Shown: positions 1 to 9,655 of the stretch, piece by piece | How the letters are laid out: every line of letters starts with the position of its first letter | Position numbering within the stretch: the first letter of the stretch is position 1 | Assembly: GCA_014529385.2 (NCBI GenBank) | Contig: CM043963.1 | Coordinates: 66,444,895 to 66,508,894, forward strand | Source: Adiantum capillus-veneris | Lineage: Eukaryota; Streptophyta; Polypodiopsida; Polypodiales; Pteridaceae | Reading direction: 5' to 3' | Length of the DNA stretch: 64,000 bases | Notes under the pieces: model-generated | Database searches by the model: none | What the model saw: the letters and a program-made list of their open reading frames with translations, nothing else | What the model was told of the DNA's origin: nothing | Translations under genes and position numbers: made by a program

Positions 1-1080
1 TTTATTATGTATAGGTTCACGGGCTCTTTATGAGTTTGAGATTGCATCTATTATTTACTTCATGTGTTTTGGGTGGCCGGCCATTTGTTTTTGAAATTCT
101 AGGCATATAAGTGAATTGTAGGTCATGTGAAAGAGGAAATATCATTTTGAGAGAAACCTAGAGTAGAGAGGAAGAAGAAGGAGGCTATGGAGATGACGCT
201 TGGAGCCACATGTACTCTCTACACGAACCAGTTAAGCATGCAATCAAGGATTTAATATTCCCGTTGTCGTGCTGTGACACGTATATAGTGGGAACGCATG
301 CTACAAGATCTATCTTGTAATTTTTTAGATACATAATTATCTTTCCTATAATGTACATATGCATATTTAAGTATAATAATAAGCCTTCTATCCCATCCTA
401 TTATTTTTCTCAAGGGTAACCTATTCTTACTTTACCATCAGAAAATACTATGGGAAAAGCATCAATAGCTCCGCCTCTTTAACTTGGGCAAAAAGCATTG
501 ATTCTTTATTTCTACTATCTCATTATCATCTCACACCCTATTTAGATCCTATATCTAGGGTAAACTCCAATATATATATATATATTCTATGTATTTTTCA
601 TATTTTTCTTATATTTCTTTTTAAATAGCTACTAGGAGGAAATCAAATCCTACTGGGACACTAGGTGGCATGATTTCAAAGATACACTTATTTTAATGCA
701 TTATTGCAAGCATGATCACAAAACTTTGTCAAAGAGCAATGTCATGCTTTCATATGGCATGAGGTGTCCTTTGGAATCAAATGAAAGTCTAGGCTAAGGG
801 GACCACAGGAAGACTTTTGCTGCCAGAAATGGATCCTATTTTGATGAATTTTTTACACAAGGTTCCAATACGAATTGGAAAATGATTTTAAAATGAAATA
901 CGTAGCTAATGAGCTGAAGTTTCTGCCCATATTTTTACTTTTTTATTTGGAGCCATGGTTAAGGAGATATGATCAAAATACTGGACCCCAGTCTACCCAC
1001 ATCATGCAGGGACAGCTCATTTCCAACTCTTCCAATTCCTGTTCACACTGGCTCCTCTCTTCTTGTGTAAACCCTTGGGG
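1..1080. other. AT-rich non-coding stretch
   Basis: No ORF with recognisable similarity and no clear repeat boundary. It contains a short (TA)n run near 570-586. It may be the outer part (U3) of the decayed LTR that ends near 3122, but I could not find its 5' terminus. Confidence 0.4.
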
Positions 1081-1090
1081 GTTCCCTTCA

Positions 1091-1101
1091 CCTATAAAAG
1101 G
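1091..1101 (+). promoter_or_regulatory. TATA box candidate
   Basis: CCTATAAAAGGGG around 1091-1103 is a textbook plant TATA element (TATAAAAG at 1093-1100). It lies about 555 bp upstream of the small ORF pair at 1656-2083 and about 2 kb upstream of a primer-binding site. It could be the U3 promoter of a decayed LTR or the promoter of the small ORFs. The motif is seen directly; its activity is inference. Confidence 0.4.
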
Positions 1102-1655
1102 GGACCTCTTCTTTCTTGAAAAGGAACTCAAGCATTCAAGCCATTGATGAGAGAAATTCTTGAGGGAGTGAGTAGTAATGCCTAATTGTACTTAGCCATT
1201 AACATAAGCCTAAGCCTACACTTTCTCCTAGAGGAAGACTAGCCATCCTTGCATGCTATCCTTGGAAGATCAACTCTAATCAAAGAAGGGCGTGGACTTG
1301 GCGTATCAATCAAAGTTGAATTCTCCCCTCTTCTTCTCTCTCCATCAATAATGGTGCCAAAGGGTTTGTCAAGTAAGATGTGTTCTACATTGATGTTTTC
1401 TTGATTTTTTGTTGTTTTCTTTTTCATCTCTAACCCAACATATATATATATATATCTAATCTCATCTCCTTAACCAAACCTATCTCTCTCTCACTCTTAG
1501 TAATTCATCCTCTCTACAAATTTTAGGTTCTCCTTGCTACAGGTACATCTCTCCCCGCGGTATCCTTACTGCCTACGGGAAAGAATAGGGCTTGGGAGGG
1601 AAACTTCTCATCTCTTCACTTCTCTCATATCTACATTTCTCACATACTATCCTAA

Positions 1656-1874
1656 ATGAATAACCCACATGATGATCATTTCTATCGCTTTCACTCTGTA
1701 CGATCTATTAGAATTAACGTATGGATTAGCCGTAAAATACACTTCCAACAACGTATAGTGTTTCTCTTTGGCCCAGAAAGGCTTAATGAAATACTTCTAT
1801 CACCGGATCGCATCATACTACCTCTCATAGACTATAACTTTTCTTTTGACGTAAGCGTAGTTATCTTGCTATGA
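1656..1874 (+). CDS. Small ORF A (72 aa), first of a homologous overlapping pair; function unknown
   Basis: I do not recognise this protein. The 72-residue ORF starts at ATG 1656 and ends in TGA. Its stop overlaps the start of the next ORF in the arrangement ATGA (1871-1874). Its last 70 residues align with the whole of the downstream ORF without a gap, with 24 identical positions counted by eye. The identities include the LFG core, RLN, ILP and a DV near the C-terminus. Many matching residues use different codons, which is more typical of diverged coding duplicates than of a random tandem DNA repeat. There is no obvious signal peptide; the last residues are hydrophobic (SVVILL). It lies 555 bp downstream of a TATA box, inside what may be an old LTR. 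It could be part of a longer spliced gene. The homology is firm; expression is not shown. Confidence 0.35.
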   Translation: MNNPHDDHFYRFHSVRSIRINVWISRKIHFQQRIVFLFGPERLNEILLSPDRIILPLIDYNFSFDVSVVILL

Positions 1875-2083
1875 ACCAAGAGGATTTGTACACACAATTA
1901 ATCCCAATCACTAGACAAAATATATATATTATGGTAAGCACAAAACTACAATTCCAAAGAACAATTCGTAGCCTATTTGGTCAGCCAAGATTGAATGCCA
2001 TTAACTCATCTATTAACCCTTTCATATTACCCATGATACGATATGACCATAGCCTTGATGTTTTCATCTTCGTATTGTTTTGA
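1871..2083 (+). CDS. Small ORF B (70 aa), second of a homologous overlapping pair; function unknown
   Basis: This 70-residue ORF starts four bases before the end of ORF A (ATGA overlap) and ends in TGA at the equivalent alignment position. It is homologous to ORF A over its full length without gaps (24/70 identities). Shared landmarks are K-x-x-FQ, LFG, RLN, ILP-x-I and DV, and the C-terminus is again hydrophobic (FIFVLF). A 4-nt stop/start overlap is unusual in plant nuclear genes and suggests either a decayed fused two-repeat protein or reinitiation. I cannot assign a family. Confidence 0.35.
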   Translation: MNQEDLYTQLIPITRQNIYIMVSTKLQFQRTIRSLFGQPRLNAINSSINPFILPMIRYDHSLDVFIFVLF

Positions 2084-2286
2084 CATTCTCTTTTGTGTTC
2101 GTTCTTTGTGTGTGTGAGTGCAAGAGAGAAAGAGTGAGTCTTCTTTGATTGCACTTCTTTCCAAACCCTAGTCTTCATGGCATCTATGGTTTAACTCCTT
2201 CATATAGTTTTTGTTGAGTTCTCTCACAAACTCTCACAGCCATAAGCCCGGTGCTTTCCTGGCAAGACCGCAAATTTCTCGACAAC

Positions 2287-2617
2287 GTGATCACGTGAAA
2301 TTTGTTGTAATCATAATGTTTATTATCACATTCAAATAATCACAATTAACGTGATCACAAATAAACCAGTAAGTGGTGATGTGGCAACCCACCAACACCC
2401 CACCAAGGTATGTGTTTTTTTCGACGGGCTTACTAGGAAGCTATGTGAACCCTAAACCGGGCCTACTAGGAAATGCAAAAATCCGCACTGGCTTATCGAA
2501 CTGGTCTTGATTTCTATAGGCTAAGAAAAAGTCACATGAATATTTAATGTGATCACGTATTTTGAGAGGTGATCACTCATCATTATTAACGTTTTCACTA
2601 TTTGTGATCACGTTAAT
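2287..2617. repeat. Cluster of GTGATCAC palindromes with a 19-bp inverted repeat
   Basis: The octamer GTGATCAC occurs five times: 2287-2294, 2351-2358, 2549-2556, 2569-2576 and 2604-2611. The first is embedded in the 12-bp palindrome ACGTGATCACGT. A 19-bp sequence (attaacgtgatcacaaata) at 2345-2363 recurs in inverted orientation at 2599-2617, so the segment can fold into a stem of about 19 bp with a 235-bp loop. It may be a small fold-back element or a binding-site cluster. Confidence 0.6.
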
Positions 2618-3124
2618 GAAATCCCTGCATGCAATGAAGTTGAGTCTTATTTCTCCTCCCTTTTCTTTCATTCAAGTTGTGTATTAGTGTCTTGGTTTGT
2701 GTGTTTTAAGAACTAATCTCCCTCTAATTTCTTGACTACCTATTGTGTGTTTGATTATGGTGTTGTGTGCAAGATTTGATTAGTGTGTAGAATAGGATTC
2801 GTGCATGAATTTCTCTAATCGTAGCCCCATAAGCTTGGATGAGCTTGTGATTACAATGTGCTTACAAGCATTGGTAGGGAATGCAACGAAGAGCCATGTG
2901 TGATTAACATAAGATTTAGCATGTGTGCAACATTAATCCCTTCCATTAGTTCTCTCTTCTCTCTGATTTAGATGGACTCTCATAATTTCCCCACTCTTTT
3001 CTTACTCATTATTCTCACACACTTGCCCAAGTGTGATGCTTCCATGCCCTAGCTGGGTCACTATCATCCACGAATTGATGATTCTGCTAATCCATTGCAG
3101 CTATGCTACAAGGGAGCCAACATC

Positions 3125-3143
3125 TGGTGCCATTGTTGGGGAC
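3125..3143 (+). other. Decayed tRNA-Asp-type primer-binding site, marking the end of an old 5' LTR
   Basis: TGGTGCCATTGTTGGGGAC follows a CA dinucleotide (3121-3122) by 2 bp. It differs from the intact PBS of the element at 16948-16967 (TGGCGCCGTTGTCGGGGAC) at three positions, all of the CpG to TpG/CpA type. The upstream 1-2 kb is therefore probably a methylation-decayed 5' LTR of a plus-strand Tat/Athila-like element. Its 5' end and its coding region are not recognisable. Confidence 0.55.
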
Positions 3144-5269
3144 GATAGCGTAAGCTAGAGGAGATATTTTTTAGAAGATTGAGTGTTTAGGTGTTAAAAA
3201 CATCCTTCATTTTCACTAATTGATCACTAAATTGTAACTAGTCTACTAACAATTTGTGTGCTAAACATATGTGTGTCTAATTAAAGGGTTGGAAACCACT
3301 CTTTTGAAAGAAAATTGCAAAAATTTTCTTGTGGATCTGAGTGATTTTTAGTGTGTAATTAAGGGATTTTTTACTAATTATCCTCTCTAATTATTCAATA
3401 GTTGCATGTGATTTTAGTGAAATGCATAGATAAATCAAGCATTGGGTGTGCTCATTGCTAAAATGTGTTTAATTTCCATGAATTTGATGCCACACATTAG
3501 TTTTTTGCGATTGGTTGTGTGTAGGTGAATTGCAATCAAGTTGTGGCTAAGTATAAACACATGTGTGTAGGTGTTGTTGGAGTTTGAATTATATGCGATT
3601 CTTGATGTAAATGTAAGTGCACTAACCCACTTAATTACTGATTTGTGTGTAGGTTTTAATTGAAAATCAGGCACATCAAAATCGGTGCAATTTTTTGTGT
3701 ATTGGTGAGCGTCTATGTGTAGGAAAAGTGCACAAAATTGAGTGCAAATGAATGATAATTTTGATGCCAATTGATTGATTTGAAGCAATACGATGTTTTT
3801 GGTTATCACATTGATTATGGTGAATGGTTTTGAGCATGAAAATTGCACCATTATGCTATCAAATTGTGGTAGAATTATGTGCGTGTAAGCTTGTAAATGT
3901 GCTAATTGTGCATATTTACACACTTTCAAATTGACTTGAATGGTTGAATTAATATGAAAATGAGATGTTGCAAATGACAATTTGATTATGAATGTTGGGC
4001 CAATGTGCAAAAAAGTTTTAATTAGACTACTATTTAGACAAAATTTTGGGTCAAATTTCAATCAAAAGCAATTTGAAACATTCTAAAACGATTCAAATTT
4101 TAAAGGCATGTGATTGATTGGATGATGAATCAAATTTTCAAGTGCTACAAATTGAGTTGATTTGGTTGCATAATTTTTAAAAACTTTGGGTATTTTTTAG
4201 CTTATTTGTTAGTTTATTACCTAAAATTGCTAACTCATATAAAACAAATATTAAAAATGAAGAAACTTGATGCAAATTCTTAATTTACAGCATGCTTTGG
4301 AGCTTTGTGAAATTTCTATAACTTTTTGGCATTTTTTGGATAGTTTTAGCGTATTTTTAAAGCCTCGACCAATTTTTGTTTACTTTTTTCACTATTTTTA
4401 TTTTTGATTTTTTTAGAAAATACCTAAAAAACTTTACATACACCCCCCGCACAACACTTCCCTCTCTTTTTCCTTTTTTTGTGTAAATGTTTGGCTATTT
4501 TATCCTTTTTTTAATTTTTTTGACGTTAATTTTTTTTGACCTATTTTCTTATGACTTTTTTCAATTAACGTCTTTTGTTAAAAAAAATCATCCAAAAAAA
4601 AGACTCCCCCCTCAAAAAGCCTTTTTGAAACAAATAATAGAAAACAAAACAAAAAACCATAAAAAAACACACCCAAAAAAATAGAAAAGTGAAACATCAT
4701 GGCCAAAAACATCTGTTGTTTGGTAATACACGGATTAAGAAATAGACCAATAATCACTTGACACATATACAAAAGTATGGCATTTCTGTCTCCTCTAGCT
4801 TGAGCTTTTGTGCTCCTACCTTAGCGGAAAACGTCTAAATGTCACTTTTATTTGGCTAAATTGCCTATACTTGATGGCGTTCTTGTTTTTTTTAATGGAT
4901 AACATCATATTCTGGGCTTGATGTATAAGTTCTCTTTTCTATTTAATATTGTACAATATTAAGCTAGAAGATACGAAATCTTTCTTTTCAAACAGTGATG
5001 ATGACACTTATTAATGACTAATCCGTATTTTTTTTAATGTCTACTTCTCACTTACCCTCTACTTCTAAGCACTGCATCAAGAGCTTGCACTCATCACGTG
5101 TGTACATAACATCTACATCAACATGGGACCACACCTGAAGACATCCTTTCTCACATTGTTTTGGATCAATGACCACACTATGTGATTGTGGCTTGATTGA
5201 TCTAGTCACTCTACCCCCACTCGCCCCATTTCGGCAGTGTACCCACATCGTGCGCAAAAGGATTCAATG
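3144..5269. other. AT-rich region, no supported gene
   Basis: This is presumably the remains of the leader of the element whose PBS is at 3125. The 3435-4061 part is TG-rich on the plus strand, which leaves a long but unconvincing open frame on the minus strand. Poly-T/poly-A blocks follow at 4380-4690. No homology to gag or pol is visible. Confidence 0.4.
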
Positions 5270-5392
5270 AAATTTTCACTCCTCCCCCTATCGCACCCTT
5301 CCAACTCTTGCCCACACTGCGCTTGTCGTGTGTGAGCTTGTCACTCTCCTATCGCGTTGTTCTAGCTCTACGGGCACACCACATAAGAACCT

Positions 5393-6095
5393 TGAATCAC
5401 CTTGTTAATTGGCTTCCTAAGGTTTTTCTAAATCATGTGTAAAAGCGCTCAAAGACTTTGACACTCCCCGTGTTGCATCATTTTAGCTCCTGCCCACACC
5501 GCGCGAAGGGGGCATCATAGAGCTTGTCACTCCCCCCCCCTCATCATCGCGTCGTTTTGGCTCCATGCACACACCATGCAAAAAAATCTTGAGTGACCTT
5601 ATTATTTGGATTCCTATGTTTTTTCTCATACGTACAAGATATTAGAAAAAGGCCTATCTGGTGCCACACTATGCCTTGCTTGCACAACGGGATAGGGGGT
5701 AGTTTTAGAATCTCACTACCCCAACCGTCAAGTTGTGTGGGTCATTTTCGGAACACCAATTTGGTGCCACACTATGCCTTGCTTGCACAACAGGATAGGG
5801 GTTAGTTTTAGAATCTCATTACCCTAATCGTGATGTGTAGGTTATTTGCATTCACAGATTCACCTTTCCTGCCTACTGTAGATCTCTTTTTATATACAGA
5901 TCTATTCAGCATATTGGACCCAAGCATAGAAACAAAATTACTCAATTCTATTTTACAATATATAATACTTGTAACTTTTAAAAGCTATATTATTTGAAGC
6001 TTTTGAAATCACAAATGCGGTTGAAATGCCCAAAAACCCTGGAAACGATTGGATGTATGCCGCGTTCTGACACCCGGAGAGGTCAGTATTGCCAA
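5393..6095 (+). repeat. ~700-bp repeat, copy A (direct copy at 18376-19066)
   Basis: From about 5393 (tcaccttgttaattgg) to about 6095 the sequence is repeated in the same orientation at 18376-19066 with scattered substitutions. Within it, a ~105-bp unit beginning gtgccacactatgccttg occurs twice in tandem (from about 5660 and 5763), and this duplication is also present in the other copy. Upstream (about 5270-5640) there is a more diverged ~190-bp tandem duplication. Family unknown. The two copies flank the large gypsy insertion. Confidence 0.7.
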
Positions 6096-7073
6096 AAAAG
6101 GCCACCGGACGCACTATCTTGTACGGTGCGAGGAGAGGGGTAGGGAGATTCCACCCGGAGAGGTCAATATGGCCAAAAAAGGCTTCCGGAGGCACTATCC
6201 CGTACGGTGCGAGGAGAGGGGTAGGGAGATTCCCGGGACACTCAAGGTGACACCTTCACCAAGAGGCCAAGGGCCCGCAACTTGGAGCACTTGGGCTAGG
6301 AGGCTCGCATCTGCTGACTTGAGTCCCCTTTGGTAGCTCATTGAGAGGCTCGTCTAGAAAACGGCCCGAGATCACGTCTAGCTCGATGCGCGCGGGAGCC
6401 TTCTTGGCACTGCGCGTACATGAAATTTTAGTTGAGTGCGGAAGCGTCTTCAAGATCAATGTTGAGCGAATGAGGCTATTCGGGCCTTGAGCGCATATCT
6501 AAGAGGTCCCCCTGGAACTCTCTTAGGCCACTTTGGGCTAACTTGGAAAATCATCGAAAATGCCCCGGACGGGCTAGGCCGAATCTACCGAAAGCTATCG
6601 GTCGCAAACGAGGAGTGCCTCGGGCGCGCGCTCATGAGTGTGCATGGTTGAACTTGAAGAGGAAGCTGAGGTCTCCGCGTGGAGTACCTAAACGTCCAAA
6701 ACGGACAAGTTGTCCACGTGTAGCACTGAGCTGACGCTCGCCGATGAGAACCGACTATGAATCTATCGATAGCCCCGAAACTGGGTCATGGAGTCCCCGT
6801 CCGTGGCGGACTCCCCCGATACCCCCGTGTTGTGAAGTGGAGAGGGACACTCCCATTATCGGGCGCTCTCCCTACCTCTCTCCTCGCACCATACGGGATA
6901 GTGCCTCCGGAGGCCTTTTTTGGCCATATCGACCTCTCCGAGTGGAATCTCCTACCCCTCTCCTCGCACCGTACGGGATAGTGCCTCCGGAGGCCTTTTT
7001 TGGACATACTGACCTCTCCGGGTGTCAGAACGAGGTATACAGCCAGTCGTTTCTGGGGTTTTTGGGCATTTTA
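6024..7073. repeat. Fold-back (inverted-repeat) element with two tandem ~78-bp units in each arm
   Basis: The left arm (about 6024-6232) and right arm (about 6866-7073) are inverted copies of each other. Each starts from gaaatgcccaaaaac, passes a gttctgacac...ggagaggtc segment, and contains two tandem ~78-bp units that include CCTCCGGAGGC and a gtacggtgcgaggagagg block. The ~630-bp centre is markedly more GC- and CpG-rich than its surroundings and contains no recognisable ORF. The architecture resembles plant fold-back or non-autonomous TIR transposons with subterminal repeats. No target duplication was identified. Confidence 0.6.
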
Positions 7074-7164
7074 GACTTATCTCTGATGTTAAAAAATTAT
7101 GTCATTTTGCTCTATTTGAAAGTTATAAATCGAAGTTGAGTCAAAAGAGCTGAAGCAACAAAGT

Positions 7165-7191
7165 TGTTGGAGCCCCATTGGTCCAACTGTT
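7165..7191 (+). repeat. 27-bp inverted copy of the LTR start at the left end of the Tat-like element
   Basis: Begins TGTTGGAGCCCC and is identical over 27 bp to the reverse complement of 17856-17882. The base before it completes AAAGT at 7160-7164, matching 17883-17887 beyond the right end. Confidence 0.85.
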
Positions 7192-9655
7192 TTGCTACCC
7201 TTAGTGTGGGGATCAAAAAGTCAATAGGCAATATTGCATTTAACCCATATACCATATTAAATGGTGTAGCATTGAGTGTTGTTTTATATGCAACTCGATA
7301 AGCCCACAATGCCGAATAGAGCATCTGATCCCAATCTGTTCTTGTTTCACTAACCAGTTTCGTGAGAACCGTGCACAATACTTTGTTGGTCGCTTCCGCT
7401 TGGCCATTGGCTTGTGGATGATAGGGTGCAGATTTGCGATGAATTACCATAAACTCATTTAAGAGATGTTGGATAACTTCATTTACAAAGTGTGTCCCTC
7501 TATCACTTACTAGCTCGATTGGAAGGCCATAACGTGTAAAAACATATTCATATAAGAATTGTGCCGTGGTTCTAGCGTCTGCTTTCGTTGTGGTTTTTGC
7601 TTCCACCCATTTGGTCATGTAGTCCGTGGCCACTATGATATATTGTGCTTGTGAACGATACGTTGGTGGAGTGATAGGACCAACAAAGTCCAATCCCCAT
7701 TTAGCGAATGCTCGAGCACTCATCATTGGTCTTAAAGGCATTTCGTCTCTTTTAAGTGGTACCTTAGTGTGTTGACATTCATCACACCTTTTCACGAATT
7801 CTGTTGCATCTTGAATCATGGTCGGCCACCAAATCCCTGCAACCATAATGATTTTTACGATTCTCTCTGCTGAAAAATGACCACCTGCTATGCCTGCATG
7901 AGCCTGTTCCAATAATGGAAAGTAGTCATTTTCATGAGGAACTAACCTCAGCTGGTCATCAGTTCCTCTTTTATACAATTGGTCACTAATGATGGTATAC
8001 CTATTCGATTCGATTTGTAAAGCCTTTTGTCTGGCTTTAGACCAATCTCCTGGCAACTCCTTATTAGTCAAATAATCCACAATAGCATGACTCCATGAGG
8101 GTGCTACTGTCACTTGGTATAATGTGGCATAATCCACAGTGGTATTGGATGTGCAAAAGTCGCATTTCTTGATGTAATTGGCTACATCGCCTGCCATTCC
8201 TGGCCAATACACTCCAAGTCTTCTTAATTGTGCATACATCATTTGATTTCCTCTATGGAATCCCCCTGTTTGTGTGTGGGCCTCCTCTAGATACGCTTCG
8301 TACTCCTCTGGGCCTATACACAATCTTAGAATCCCATAGTTTCCATGATGGTACATTCTTCCCGCAAGCATTGTGTAATTTCGTGCTTGTCTAATGTCTT
8401 CCACCGTGTGTTTGTCGTCAAGATTCATTCCGTATGTCAGCAACGGAATAATTTGCTCTGACCATTTCGGTACCATCTCTATATTAAACAGGCATGCGTC
8501 TGGGAGATCATCATCTACTCCGGTAGCTTTTTCGCCATGTAGTAATCGAGAAAGGTGGTCTGCTCTTTGATGAGTTTTTCCTTTCTTAACCACTACCGTA
8601 AAATCAAACTCCAGCAACACAATGAACCATCTTACAATTCGTCCCGTGTTGCAAGGTTTGTTTACTAAGTATAAGAGTACCTGATGATCCACAAAGAATG
8701 TGAATTTGTTCGCGAGTAAGTAATGCCAAAATTTCTTTACGGCATATATCATACCCAATCCTTCTTTTTCAGTGGTAGTATAATTCTTTTCTGCACTGTT
8801 GAGTTGTCTACTAGCATAACTGATTAGAAAATCCGTCTTTCCCTCATCTGGTTGTGCTAGTATACAGCCAATTGCAAATGCCGAAGAATCTACATGTACA
8901 TGGAAGATCTTTGACCAATCTGGTGCTTTTAGAATTGGTGCTTTTACCAATGCATCTTTTAATTTCTGGAATGACTCCTCACATTCATTTGTCCAAATGA
9001 AGATCGTGATTAGACTATACAAGGGTTTTGCTATTACAGCGTACATTTAGATAAAACGTCGATAGTATCCACAATGTCCCATAAATGATTGCACCTCTCG
9101 TACAGTGTTTGGTCTTGGAAATTCTATGATCACCTTCACCTTGTCTTCATCAGTGGTAATTCCATTAGCCGACACTATGTGGCCTAAGATTTTACCTTGT
9201 CGTACCATGAATACACATTTTTCTGGGTTGAGGCAAATCCTATACGTTCTGCATTTTTCGAATACCTTTCTCAGATGATCTATATGGTCTTCTCTCAATA
9301 GCGAATAGACACACAAGTCGTCCATGTAAATATCCAAGAATTTTTGCAAGTATTCTTTAAAAGTGTGTGTCATTAATCTCTAAAATGTGGCTGGAGCATT
9401 GGTCAAGCCAAATGGCATTACCCTAAATGCATATATGCCCCATTCTGTTGCAAATGCTGTTTTGTATTGATCTTCTAGTTTGACCCCCAATTGGTTATAA
9501 CCAGAGAATCCGTCCATAAAGCTATAGGCTTGCTTTCCAGCCACTTGTTCCAGGACGTGTTCAGTGATAGGTAGAGGGTAGTTGTCTCTTATAGTTGCTG
9601 CGTTTACCTTCTTGAGATTTACACACACTCGTAATTTCTTTTTTTTTCTTAGGTA
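7192..9655 (-). pseudogene. pol 3' part: RT palm, RNase H and integrase of the Tat-like element (broken)
   Basis: In coding order: the RT fingers/palm with MPFGLTNAPATF (about 9380-9416) and the catalytic YMDD (in IYMDDLCVYS, about 9320-9330), RNase H with HVDSSAFAIGC (about 8890), then integrase with D (in ATDYMTKW), D (in SDRGTHF) and E (in HPQANGQAEATN). In-frame stops occur at 9380-9382 and 9047-9049. Two H-x6-H-x30-C-x2-C zinc-binding modules occur in tandem (8153-8287 and 7775-7909), where one is usual. The integrase C-terminal region is missing beyond about 7192. A frameshift near 9640-9660, at a poly-A run, separates it from the upstream frame. Non-functional as it stands. Confidence 0.85.

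Noticed and set aside
3435-4061. 208-codon minus-strand ORF
   Set aside because: The region is TG-rich on the plus strand, which removes stop codons from the minus strand; composition is biased and no domain is visible.
5048-5257. 69-codon minus-strand ORF
   Set aside because: No similarity or neighbouring signals; length is within chance expectation.
7165-7191. Reading the 27-bp left end as part of the integrase coding sequence
   Set aside because: The residues after about 7192 no longer resemble the integrase family and the DNA is an exact inverted copy of the LTR start flanked by the target duplication.
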